Position numbers and translations under genes: made by a program. A stretch of 64,000 nucleotides of DNA from Lunularia cruciata. Lineage: Eukaryota > Streptophyta > Marchantiopsida > Lunulariales > Lunulariaceae. The notes under the pieces were generated by a model that was not told the DNA's origin, made no database searches, and was given only the letters and a program-made list of their open reading frames with translations. Positions 21,911-32,451 of this stretch are shown here, in pieces. How positions within the stretch are numbered: the first letter of the stretch is position 1; every line of letters starts with the position of its first letter. Location: positions 46,481,034 through 46,545,033 of the forward strand of contig OX419762.1 in NCBI GenBank assembly GCA_948567375.1, given 5' to 3'.

Positions 21911-22114
21911 TTCCAGAAGTATCTAGGAAGCTTCTTGGGAAGCTTCCGGGTTAACTGAGCTTGCACCTTAAGTAAGTAGCTTCTAGAAGCTTCCAACTAG
22001 CTTAGCTTGCACGCCAAGTAGGTAGCTTCTAGAAGGAAGCTTCTTGAGAAGCTTCCTAGTTAACTTGGCTTGCACTCTAAGAAAGCGGCTTGAGGAAGCT
22101 TCTTGAGAAGCTTC
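21911..22114 (+). promoter_or_regulatory. Heat-shock-element-like array in element F LTR
   Basis: TTCCAGAA (21911) and TTCTAGAAGCTTC (21981-21993) are perfect alternating GAA/TTC modules with 2 bp spacing, matching the heat shock element consensus (nGAAnnTTCn). Further GAAGCTTC boxes lie at 21927, 21939, 22036, 22048, 22095 and 22107, paired with a 4 bp spacer. The array ends 22 bp before a TATA box. Heat shock factor binding is an inference from the motif; in Arabidopsis the ONSEN Copia LTR is heat-activated through such elements. Confidence 0.55.
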
Positions 22115-22135
22115 TCAAGGGCCTTGTATGCTACC

Positions 22136-22143
22136 TATAAATA
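22136..22143 (+). promoter_or_regulatory. TATA box of element F 5' LTR
   Basis: TATAAATA in ACCTATAAATACC lies about 300 bp into the 412 bp LTR and just downstream of the GAA/TTC array. It is duplicated in the 3' LTR. Confidence 0.75.
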
Positions 22144-22247
22144 CCAAAGCCAAAGCTCATGCTAGGCATTCGGAGTTTTCCCTCATTCAAGTGTCCCAAT
22201 GTGAGCTTCCATTCTCCTATTTCTCTCCTCGGATTTGGTCTTTTATA

Positions 22248-22259
22248 TTGGTATCAGAG
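22248..22259 (+). promoter_or_regulatory. Element F primer binding site, tRNA-Met
   Basis: TTGGTATCAGAG immediately follows the 5' LTR. TGGTATCAGAG is complementary to the 3' end of plant initiator tRNA-Met. Confidence 0.92.
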
Positions 22260-22518
22260 TAGGAATGGAATGGATAGAATTTATGGACCACCAAATCCAC
22301 TTCCACCAAACCATTTTGATTTTTGCATCCAAATACTACCCAAGCATCATTTCACATAGTTCATCACCTCGCACTTTGGACAAGATTTTTTGCATATGAT
22401 CACCATATCTGAAGAACCCTTGGTGCTTCCGGTTGTAACTTATGGAGAACAGTGGACGTGTTGTTTCTATATGTTAATAAATTAGATAGATTGGGAGTGG
22501 TGTGATAGAGGAGCAACC

Positions 22519-23428
22519 ATGGCGGCAATACCTGATGTTATCCTTGTTATGCAACAACAAATCGAGCACTTTACTCGATTGTTGGATGAATGAGATCTTC
22601 TACGCCAAGAGCAGGTGGAGAGAGTACCAATTCAAGAAGGAGAAGATTGAATCAGATTCCTTAAACCCAAGGTATTTGAAGGTAAGAATCTCTCGGGTGC
22701 AGTGGAGAATTTTGTGTTTGATTGTGAATGTTATTTCAAAGCTACCAATCTACAAGATGAGCGAAAACAGATTCTCTTGGCTTCTAGCCAATTGGATGGA
22801 GTAGCAAAGCTATGGTGGAGATTTTGAGTGGAGCGAGCCAAACGACAAATGGTTGCACCAATCTTGACATGGGCAGAATTCAAGAGCACAATAATCAGTC
22901 GGTTCTAAGCTATAAATGCCATACGAGCTGCACGGGATAAGTTAGCAGAGTTGAAACAGATTGGCTCTGTAAGAAGTTACATCACGCAGTTCCAAAACAC
23001 CATCATGCAAATTCCAAATATTTTGGAAGGTGAAGCTCTAAATCGATTTGTGAGGGGCATGAAGGCAAGAACCAAATTAGAGGTAACCATGCGAGAGCCA
23101 CAACACTTGGAGGAAGCCATGCCGAACGTTTTGATTCCTTGGTGGCAACAACTTGGTCTCAACCTTGACCCCCACAAAACCTACCAATACACTACACACA
23201 AGTTGAGGAGCCAGCACCAATGGAGATTGATGCAATTCAACAAAGACCACTGGGCATGGCAGACAGGGAGAAACTACAACAAAATGGTGGTTGTTTTTAT
23301 TGTTGCTAGTTGGGGCATCGCATTGCTGAATGTCCACTTAAGAATGGACGACCTCGACAAGTTGCCCAAGTGGAGGTTGTGGAGCAGAATGATCAGGGAA
23401 ACGAGGAATCCCAATAGGAGATTTTGAG
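22519..23428 (+). pseudogene. gag: Element F gag
   Basis: It starts at ATG 22519 (MAAIPDVILVMQQQIEHFTR). The Gag-domain signature follows, with VFEGKNLSGAVENFVFDCEC, LASSQLDGVAKLWWRF and WAEFKSTIISRF. After that come RAARDKLAELKQIGSVRSYI, TQFQNT and LNRFVRGMKARTKLEV. Near 23,300 a CCHC zinc knuckle is readable (CFYCC, then GHRIAEC) with one internal stop. Stops replace expected codons at several points (TGA after LLDE; TGA after LWWRF; TAA after ISRF). The product would be the capsid/nucleocapsid of the particle. The frame is otherwise preserved to the zinc knuckle. Confidence 0.9.
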
Positions 23429-26400
23429 CCGCCTATTGGGAGCTTGATTAGTTCCAATGGGATTGAAGGCTCGACCTATGCAAGTCTGCTTCACTTGCAA
23501 GGTATGATATCTAATAGGGGTTGAAGGATTTTGGTTGATTCTAGAAGTTCAGAGAATTGCATGTCTATGCAAGTAGCAAAGGAATTGGGTATTCCTATCA
23601 AGCCAGTGATTGGAAGTAGTTTGATGATGGCAGATGGTAGAAAGGGTTCTACATTCCGCACCTCGCATCTTGTTACCTTCAAGATTGGGAAGGAGTATTT
23701 GGAGTGTATGAGGTTTGTAGTGGCACCTCTACACTATGATATCATTCTGGGTCTACCTTGGCTTGAATGTCATAAGGTTCAATTCGATTGGACCCGATGC
23801 CAAATTCAAGTACAACACCAAGGTAGGAAATTCCGATTAGGTTGTCTGGCACCTCTGAGTAAGACACCTAAGGATAGTCAATCCCAAGATGGGAAGTTTG
23901 TCGAGAAGGTAGCCATAGAGCGAATCTGGAAGGGAGATGAGTCCCAGGATGGGAAGTTTGCCAAGAAGGCAACCATAAAGCAAGCTTGGAAGAGAGATGA
24001 GTCCCTAGAAGGGAAGTTTGTTACGGAAGCAGCCATAGAGCAAGCTTTGGAGGAAGATAAGTATGTATTTGCGGGGTGGATCAAGCCGATTGCACAAGAA
24101 CAATCTGAGGAGGGCCAAGTGCCACATCAAGCGATGGTTGATCGGATAGTTCAGGAGTTTGCAGATGTGTTTCCAGATGATCTGCCAAAGGGATTACCCT
24201 CCAACCGAGGTATGCCCTTCAAGATTGAATTATTGCCAGAGAGTACTCCAGTGAGTAGACCAATCTATCGGCTCTCACCAAAGGAGTTAGAGGAGTTGCA
24301 AACAACACTTACATAGTTGTTTGAGAAGGATTTCATACGACATAATACCTCTCCTTGGGGAGCACCGGTACTATTTGTTCCAAAGAAGGATGGAGGACTT
24401 TGTTTCTGTATTGATTATCATGGGCTCAATAAGCAAACCGTGAAGAATGCATATCCCTTGCCTCGGATCAATGACTTGATCAACTAAGTGGAGCACGTTA
24501 CTTTTCCAAGTTGGATCTTTGTAGCGGCTATTGGAAAATTCCGATTGATAGAGAAGATGTGCAAAAGACTGCCTTTTGCACAAGGTATGGACATTTTGAG
24601 TGGAGAGTTCTACCTTTTGGACTCACTAATGCTCCAACAGTCTTCATGGATCAGATGCATTGGGTATTGGATGGACTATTGGATCGTTCAGTGGTGGTGT
24701 TCTTGGATGATATCTTAATCTATAGCAAGACAGAGGCAGAACACATGAATCATGTGCGAGAAGTCCTAAGACGACTACGACAATGGAAATTTTACTACAA
24801 GAAGTCAAAGTGTGCTTTTTGGCAGAAGGAGGTTACCTTCTTGGGTTATAAGATCTCATCAGAGGGGATCAAGATGAAGGAAGAGAAGATCAAGGCCATT
24901 ACTGATTGTCCTACCCCAAAGGATGCTACAGAAGTACGGGCATTCAATGGATTGGCCGGTTTTTACCGGCGGTTCATCCACTATTATGCTCATGTGGCTG
25001 CACCATTGACTGACCTCTTGGGAAAGAACTTGAGCTTCCAGTGGAACACCAAACATGAAGAAGCATTCCAGAAGTTGAAACATATGGTGTCTTCAAGACC
25101 CATTTTTCAACCATATGATCCTCAACTACCTTGTGTGGTTGATTTTGATGCTTCTAACTTTGCAATTGGAGCTATGTTGCAACAAGAATTTCCGGATGGA
25201 CTACATCCCATTGCCTTTGTGTCTTGCCAACTAAATACAGCTGAAAGAAATTATTCTGCTTGAGATCGGGAACAACTTGCAATGGTATATGCCACCAAGG
25301 TATGGAGGCATTATCTCTTGGGGAAACAAGTGATCATGCAAACTGATCACAAGCCATTGTTGCAGACCTTACACCTGGAGCACATGAAGAGTCGACATCA
25401 TCGATGGGAAGAGCAACTTCAATTGTTTGACATCAAACTTGAGTACAAACCAGGTTCGTTCCATGTCATCCTTGATGCTCTATCATGAAACCTGATTTGA
25501 AGTCCCTTCCTCTCATCGCGGCAGCAATTACAACGGTGTCAATTGACCCCAAGATCCATAACAAGTTTCGGTTAGCTCTACAACAAGATCTCTTCTTCCA
25601 AATGGTACATGGTTGTCTAACAATAGGTGACAAGGAGTACAACACCTTCTCCTTCAAGGAAGGCTTTCTATTCCATGCGGACCGGATCTATGTTCCAGCC
25701 AAAGGTGATCTTCGACTTGTGCGTCTTCAAGAAGCCCATGATTTACCCATCACTGGTCACATGGGTGTGGACAAGACCTTAGGTACCCTCCAACGTCAAT
25801 GGTGGTGGCCCAACATGACACAAGATGTTTGAGAATTTGTCAAATCGTGTGAGAGCTGCCAACGTTACAAAGCCAATAACCAGAAGCCAAGTGGACTCCT
25901 TCAACCACTCGCCATTCCATCCGCTCACTGGGAGCATATGAGCTTGGATCTCATCACATCCTTGCCAAAGACAAAACAAGGACCCACCGGAATCGTGGTG
26001 TTTGTGGATAATCTTAGTAAGCAAATCCACTTGGCACCAACCTATGATACCGTGGATGCTCCAACCTTAGCGCAAATCTACTTTGACAATGTCTTCAAGC
26101 ATCATGGGATGCCACGTATACTCATCTCTGACCGTGATCCTTGATTTACCAGGAAGTTTTGGCAAGCACTCTTCCAACTACTCGGCACCAAGCTTGCTTT
26201 GTCCATGGCCTATCATCCTCAAACTGATAGACAAACTAAACGTGCAAATCGTACATTGGAGGATATGTTGCAGGCCTTTGTCAATGTCCACTATACCAAT
26301 TGGGATGAATGTCTTGCAGCTGTAGAATTTGCCTACAACAATTCCAAACAAGCAAGCACCGGATTTTCTCCCTTCTTTCTCAATTTTGGCCAAGATCCGC

Positions 26401-27025
26401 TTGTTCCAGATTCTCTTCTTGCTCCCTCTCCATCTTAGGTTCCTCATACTTCCACATTCTTGACCACTATATCCCAATCACTCCAACAAGCCAAGTCTCA
26501 CCTCCTTGTTGCTCAGAATTGCCAAAAACAATATGCGGACCACCATCGTCGTGATCTCACCTTTGAAGTTGGTGATAAATTCATGTTATCCTCCAGTAAC
26601 CTCCCTCTCTCACTTGATACCCAAGTTCGTAAACTTGCCCCTAACTGGATAGGACCCTTTGATATCACCCAAATTGTCTCTCTTGTTGCTTATCGACTTG
26701 CCTTACCTTGTCACATGCGTATCCATCCTGTCTTCCATGTTTCCAAGTTGAAACCCTTTGTTCCTAACCCCTCTTCCTTTTCCTCTTGAGTCCAACCTCC
26801 CCCTCTTCTTGTCCCTATCAATGATCATGAGGAGTACGAAGTTGATCGTATCCTTGCGCGTTGCCATATCCAACGAGGCTGTCGCCAACATACGGAGTAC
26901 AAGGTCCTTTGGAAAGGGTATCCCCTTCATGATACCACCTGGGAGCCTCCTTCTCACCTCCAGAATGCACAGACTGCCATCCAGGAATTCGAAGCTTCAC
27001 TGGCGACGAGGACGTCACCAACTAG
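23429..27025 (+). pseudogene. pol: Element F pol: protease, RT, RNase H, integrase, chromodomain
   Basis: Protease at 23,531-23,830 has VDSRSSENCMSMQVAKELGI (D-S-R instead of D-S-G) and DIILGLPWL. RT at 24,200-24,900 has [47 protein letters not shown] and the palm box VVFLDDILIYS. RNase H at 25,130-25,490 has VDFDASNFAIGAML, YATKVWRHYL and TDHKPL. Integrase at 25,730-26,700 has HDLPITGHMGVDKTLGTLQR, WWWPNM, CESCQRYK, LDLITSLP and ISDRDP. Its YHPQTDRQTKRAN box puts Lys at the catalytic Glu. GPF and HPVFHVSKLKPFVPNP mark the integrase tail. A chromodomain at about 26,820-26,980 (EEYEVDRILARC, YKVLWKGYPLHDTTWEP) places it among chromoviruses. At least two frame changes and several stops disable it. 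Confidence 0.93.
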
Positions 27026-27038
27026 CGGCGGGGGAATA
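27026..27038 (+). promoter_or_regulatory. Element F polypurine tract
   Basis: GCGGCGGGGGAATA directly precedes the 3' LTR. It is the expected plus-strand primer site for an LTR retrotransposon. Element G has the equivalent GGTGGAGGAATA. Confidence 0.75.
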
Positions 27039-27450
27039 TGTAACAATATGGAGTTTAGTGATGAAGTTAGTCGGGCTTACAAAGTAGCATATAAGACAAA
27101 GTAGCCTAGAATATTCCAGAAGTATCTAGGAAGCTTCTTGGGAAGCTTCCGGGTTAACTTAGCTTGCACCTTAAGTAAGTAGCTTCTAGAAGCTTCCAAC
27201 TAGCTTAGCTTGCACGCCAAGTAGGCGGCTTCTAGAAGGAAGCTTCTTGAGAAGCTTCCTAGTTAACTTGGCTTGCACTCTAAGAAAGCGGCTTGAGGAA
27301 GCTTCTTGAGAAGCTTCTCAAGGGCCTTGTATGCTACCTATAAATACCAAAGCCAAAGCTCATGCTAAGCATTCGGAGTTTTCCCTCATTCAAGTGTCCC
27401 AATGTGAGTTTCCATTCTCCTATTTCTCTCCTCGGATTTGGTCTTTTACA
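27039..27450 (+). repeat. Element F 3' LTR (412 bp)
   Basis: Same length as the 5' LTR, with about ten substitutions between them, mostly transitions. It ends TCTTTTACA and is followed by AGTGG, the second target-site copy. Confidence 0.93.
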
Positions 27451-28440
27451 AGTGGTGTTGCTTGTTGCTCCACTAGACCCTCCACTTGCTCCATAAGATC
27501 TAGACTGTCCACTTGTCCTCAAAAACCAACTGGGTATGGTGCACTCTACTGCACTCTAGAAGAAGTCACAATTGTAGATGAGGTCTCCCTACCAAATCCA
27601 AATGTTACCAATCTCTCTTCCATCATGTTGAGCTCAATATGCTTAGCTAAACCAAAGACCACCGCCAAAGTAGGCAAAGTAGCCTCTAACAATATAACAT
27701 CACAAACTCTATGTTGCAACTCCCTTTCTAGTATCCCATACCAAAATTGGATTGCCTGAAACTTATCAACCATCTCATGCAAGTGTATGCCTTGCATAGG
27801 CTCTCTCTAGCCTTCTGTTGGAACTCCTACAAGCTCCTCAACTTGTCAGTCTGCACTCCTTGGTAGTTCTTCCTCAAACATTGGAAGAACTCCACCATGA
27901 GGTTAAACCCCAATACTACAACACCTCTTGTAGTGGTACTCCACTCATTTTAGCACTATCTCCAACTAGTGCACCTCCACTAGCTCCACCAACGCTACTT
28001 GAGTTAGAACTCATGGGTATAGTCAATCTACCCTCGGCAACCAAGCCTGAAGTGATGGAGACATAGTTTGGAGACCAATACTATCTCCATAACTCAATCT
28101 CCTTGAAGTGAGCTCTCTTGAACTCATGGTAGTTGCCCTTTGGTAGACCCTCCAAGTGCTAAAATAATCCCTTCCATGCCATGAAAGGAGTGAACAAAGT
28201 TGGGTCCACATCTACTACAGATCTTACCAACTATCAAACTCTTGGATGAAGTCATCCAACTCAATACCACAATACTAGAGTAATGCTTAGGCCCTTTGGA
28301 AGCCCCATTAATCTTGTCCATGTCCCACAACAATGGTGCGGACACATCAAGTGCACTCTCAATTGAATCAACTCCTATGTCAAACTCTAACTTAGAGTCA
28401 ATCTCCTCCCTCATTGGGACCTGAGCAAGTTGATATTGAG
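27451..28440 (-). pseudogene. gag: Element B gag, N-terminal and capsid part
   Basis: The minus strand gives LRKNYQGVQTDKLRSL, then EFQQKARESL, HLHEMVDKFQAIQFWYGILE, RELQHRVCDVILLEATLPTL and AVVFGLAKHIELNMMEERLV. This is the Ty3/gypsy Gag region after the capsid core, ending in SGQSRSYGASGGSSGATSNT just where F is inserted. Further upstream (28,414-28,124) the frame is broken by stops. The same gag resumes at 21,835 with the zinc knuckles. Confidence 0.8.
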
Positions 28441-28794
28441 TGCCACTCCAAGTAACCCACTATGTACTACAGGGCTATTTCCTTTGGAATCCCCAAAAAA
28501 CTTCATTGTGACAAAGTAACCACAAACCGCCAACCACAACACCACCAATCAAACGCCACCAAGTACCAACACCAATTGAGCACCACCAAGTGCCAATACC
28601 AAGGGAAAACTACCCACTAATATAACTATAACTAAGACAACTACACTAGGGGAAAGGGCAACCTGTAACCTACCATCACAACACTCACTCTCACGATCTA
28701 CAAGTCATCACTTCTTGCCTCACCAAAGAGAAATAAAGGTAGTCTGACTGGTCATCACTCAAGCCTCACCACTAAGAGCACACCAGAGCACCAA
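28441..28794 (-). other. Element B leader
   Basis: Non-coding stretch between the LTR end and gag. On the minus strand the LTR end AGAGCA is followed by TTGGTGCTCTGGTGTGC, which resembles the TTGGTGCT-type start of the leader in many plant Ty3/gypsy elements. The primer site cannot be assigned to a tRNA with confidence. Plus-strand copies of CACCAAGTGCCAA are scattered at 28,540-28,610. Confidence 0.45.
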
Positions 28795-30323
28795 TGCTCT
28801 AAAGTTAGGGCACCTCACACAAACATGGTGCAAAAATAAGAAGCAAAGAATGGAGGGGGTTCAATCACAAGAAATCTAAATGAAAACCCTTTATCTCATA
28901 AAGCAACACAAGACTGACTTTGCCACCATTTGGCATTTGACATAATAGGAGTTCTTATTTACGTCCTAAGCTACCAAGATAACCAAGAATGGGATCAAAT
29001 TGCCTCTCCTAGCCAAAGCTATAAGTGTATAGATAGTAGTGGGCCAGTCACTAGGACAATGAATAAGGGTGGACATGTTGGCTAGGGCACCAGTCTGCTA
29101 GGGCACTAGTCTAGGAACCAAAGATCTACGATCAAACCCTATTGCGCACAATCTAGCAAGATGGGCAGATTTTTCCAAACAATGACCGAGATCTACTCTA
29201 AACTAGCTAGCCTCACGGTAGCAAGCTAGCTTGCTGCCCCTTCTAGCCCTTCATAGCCCACAACCTTATGCCTCAAAGCCTCTAAATGCCAAATGAGACC
29301 TTTCTTCTTGCCACTTTGAACCCTCTCCAAATCTGGCAAGACTTCTCCAAATTTGGCAAAACTCCTCCAAATTTGCAAAACCCCTCCAACTCTAGCCAAA
29401 AATCTACCACTTTGAAAATCCTCCAAATTTGGCCAAAATCTGACATAAACTCCAACAAAAATTTGATGTAAACCCTAAAGTTGGTTGATTGCCAAATCCT
29501 CTACTTACTCTCTACTCCGGCCAAACTAAAATGACGGGTTTTTCCAAATCATAAATTCACGTGGATAGGTTCCCAACTCCACTTTCCATTTCACTTTCTG
29601 AGCCCAACTTGCAACAAATTGATCTTGCTTTCACCTCCTAAGCTCAAAATCATAACCATTGCTCAAAAATTGCTCTCTTTGCTTGAAATTTGGCCAGTGC
29701 TTCGGCACACCGTCTATCTCATTGCCAAATCTGCATCAATCAACAAGCTTCTGCACACTAAGGAAAACTTGAACTTTGATCCAGCTACCAATGATCCACC
29801 AAGCTTGGAGATACAACCAACACTCTTAGTTCCTGCACCCAATTTTCCCCTTACCTCACTTCTTTGATGTAATCAGTTTGTTTGCACCACTCAAATCAAC
29901 TCAGCTCAAATTAGTACTTGATATGTCACTCTATAAAGTGCCAACAATTGGGCACTGATTACAATCAAGCCACACCCACTCTAGCTAAGAGAATTCAAGT
30001 GACACTTGCCGGCCTCTGTCCACCATAGCCAAGAATTCAAAGGCTCAACATCAGAGAAGTGAGCTCTCTAGAGCTACACTTTGAAAGTATACCCTTGGAC
30101 TTGAGCTAGGTCTAAAACCCTAACTGTCCCGCTGATGGCACACCCAATGGTGCGAATGGTGCAAAGTGACAATGGGCTCCACCATGAATGACTACTAAAA
30201 TACCTTTAACTATTATCATTGTTGGAAAGTAGTCTATGAGTGACTACTAAAATACCTCTAACTACTATCATTGCAACTCTAGAGTCCAAGCAATCTAGAT
30301 GTGACACTACAAATGGTGTGACA
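28795..30323 (-). repeat. Element B 5' LTR (about 1.53 kb)
   Basis: On the minus strand it starts TGTCACACC, a common start of plant Ty3/gypsy LTRs, and ends AGAGCA just before the leader and gag. It has no coding content. Short repeats of CTCCAAATTTGGCAAAAC occur near 29,320-29,420. The 3' LTR would lie left of the window, so the boundaries rest on TG...CA ends and on position only. Confidence 0.6.
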
Positions 30324-31884
30324 AATTTTATATAAGGCTTGAACCTGATTATTTTTATGTTTACTTTCTCATGCAATTTTTTCATACAAGCAAAGTCAAC
30401 TTACTTTGTCCTAAATGTTTGTAAATGCTTGTGTAGAGTAGAGGTGAGGAATTTCACAATAGGAACACAAGTACTAGAGTACAAAGAGGTATATTTGTAC
30501 TTGATCAATATGTCTGATTCCTAAGGGAACTGAAGGAGTAAATCAATGCGCTAAGGAATCAATTTGGTTTAGAGCATTGCAAGTATCACAAAATCAAAAA
30601 GCAACTGCATTTGGCCTACAAAAAGATGCATTTGGGATTGTACTTTTGGAGAAGGGTAGCACATGCCTTTGGGATTGATGTCTTTGAAATGAAGTGAACC
30701 ATCAAGTTCAAAAGTAACCTGGATTATATTTGTAGTGAATGTGATATTTAATTTTCCCTTTTTTGTAATGTGCCATTGTGACATTAATTTCTTCTTGAAG
30801 TAGTTCTTGCCTAAGAGGTTAAACAAAAAATAATAAACAGACTACACTTAATGACATTTTCCCATTACTTTTGCTCAATTCTGACCTGTGTCCTCGACAG
30901 AACGATGTGTTCTTACCAACTTTACTAGTATTTGGTTAGCATTAAGTCACCACAATATTGTATGTAACAATAGAAAATATCTTTATACATATGGTTTTTA
31001 TCAATTCATTACACTTTGTTGAAAGTCTAATACCCAAGTTTAGCAACAAGAACAATTCTAGATTCCACTTATACAAATCTTCTTACTTCCTCATATCTTA
31101 GAGACATGTACTCTCCATTGCATAAGTTTACACTTCACTTCATATTTTTTGTATCAGTTACCATACTAGATCTGCACTTATTGGTGATATATTCAGAAGT
31201 AATGAAGGTTTGAAATGTCCATAATTAGCATTTCTTATTAACTACAATTAACATTTAGTGATATAATTGGAAATAAAAATATAAAATTGCAATTATATAA
31301 CCATAATATACAAAATAAATATTATATTACAAGTCATAAGAGATTCATCAAACTTATGTGATACATGAAAGAATTTATATATTCATTTTCTCTCATTGTA
31401 AACTATTTTTAGAAGTTAAAAGAATCCTCAAAAAATGCTAAACTTTCAACTTTATAAATTTTAACTTTCTCAAAAGAAATATTTTAATAAATTTATATAA
31501 TATCCATATAAGGAAAATATATGATAAGTATACACAATCTAAAAATACATTCATTTGATTTAATTTCAATGAACATACAATTATGAAACATAAAATCTAA
31601 TTGCCAAAAATAACTATATTTAAGTTAGTGGAATAAAATCATACCCAAAAAAATAGAAGAAAAAATTAATTATCAAATCTTCTACGGAAATAATTAATTC
31701 CTTCTCCAAACAACTAATTAGGTACATTCAAATTCATATCATCTCTCTTTGCACTCTGATTTTCATCTTGATGTGACACCAAGAATAAATTCCAATTCAT
31801 AATGAAGAGAGTAACATACATATCATGACCATAAACATTATGCAGATAAAAGCATATGTATTATGAAAGTGAAATTTGTGAAGA
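30324..31884. other. AT-rich spacer, no gene seen
   Basis: No convincing coding sequence. A short stretch at 30,420-30,510 is similar, in inverted orientation, to 38,600-38,700 (shared core GAGGAATT and AGGAACACAAGT). This suggests two remnants of one repeat. From about 31,200 to 31,700 the DNA is very AT-rich and featureless. Confidence 0.5.
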
Positions 31885-32190
31885 ACCATCAATGACATTT
31901 TTGTTCAAAAATATTGAGTAAAGATTATGGAGTAAAGTTAATGAAAATCCATCGACAACATTTTTGTTCAAGACTATTAAGATCATGGAGTGAAGTCAGT
32001 GAAAAAAAATCAAAGAGAATTTTGTTCAAAGCTATTAAGATTATGGAGTGAAGTCAGTGAAAAAAATCAAAGAGATTTTTGTTCAAAACTATTAAGATTA
32101 TGGATTGAAGTCATGGAACAACAATCAAAGAGAATTTTTCTCAAGCTATTACTATTATGGAGTGATGTTGCTGAAAATCATATATAGGAT
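31885..32190 (+). repeat. About 62 bp tandem repeat, roughly 5 copies
   Basis: Units contain TTTTTGTTCAAAACTATTAAGATTATGGAGTGAAGTCA (read as two parts: TTTTTGTTCAAAACTATTAA and GATTATGGAGTGAAGTCA). Copies recur about every 62 bp and degrade toward both ends. A 65-codon open frame through it is a by-product. Confidence 0.8.
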
Positions 32191-32451
32191 GAATTGACAA
32201 GCTCAAACTCTCCAAAACCTTGTGCATAATGTAGAAACCAATACATCAATACTTTATAGAACAATAGAACTTCACAATAGAACACTACTCAATAGATGCA
32301 ATAAACTCACTATGCGGTCATGTGAAAAAAAAATCAATAAATGAACTGAAACCCAAAAAAGAATCTTGATAGTATTGATGTGAATAAATATCCTATTTTG
32401 CTAAAATACAAGGGATAGATATCGTAGATTTGTAATACAAGAGAATGGTAG

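Larger units (their letters stand above)
21836..22247 (+). repeat. Element F 5' LTR (412 bp)
   Basis: Starts TGTAACAATATGG and ends TCTTTTATA (the 3' LTR has TTTTACA). The U3 part has an array of GAAGCTTC palindromes, followed by a TATA box at 22136 and then R-U5. Confidence 0.93.
21836..27450 (+). mobile_element. Element F: nearly complete Ty3/gypsy chromovirus, 5.6 kb
   Basis: Two 412 bp LTRs (21836-22247 and 27039-27450) differ at roughly ten positions. Between them lie a tRNA-Met primer site, gag with zinc knuckle, protease, RT, RNase H, integrase and chromodomain, then a polypurine tract. Flanking pentamers are GGTGG (21831-21835) and AGTGG (27451-27455), a target duplication with one change. 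Low LTR divergence marks it as the youngest insertion here, yet gag and pol have several stops. Many of these are explained by C-to-T or G-to-A changes, so it is not autonomous now. It splits the gag of element B. Confidence 0.95.
4118..30323 (-). mobile_element. Element B: old Ty3/gypsy element split by five nested insertions
   Basis: Pieces of one minus-strand element are found in the correct order: 5' LTR 30323-28795, leader, gag 28440-27451, then (after F) zinc knuckles and an unknown region 21835-19728. After G comes reverse transcriptase 14372-13535; after C, RT thumb and RNase H 6539-5950 and integrase 5560-4959; after S1, integrase C-terminal part 4264-4118; then A. The gag, RT and integrase pieces match one family style, and the RT and integrase frames rejoin exactly when C and S1 are removed. 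That the gag pieces and the pol pieces are one element is inferred from order, strand and the absence of other candidates. The 3' LTR must lie left of the window. Confidence 0.7.

Noticed and set aside
30339-30826. Possible Ty1/copia Pol fragment, similar in inverse to 38,481-38,700
   Set aside because: The two stretches are related to each other, but I could not match either to a copia motif with confidence; noted only as a shared repeat.
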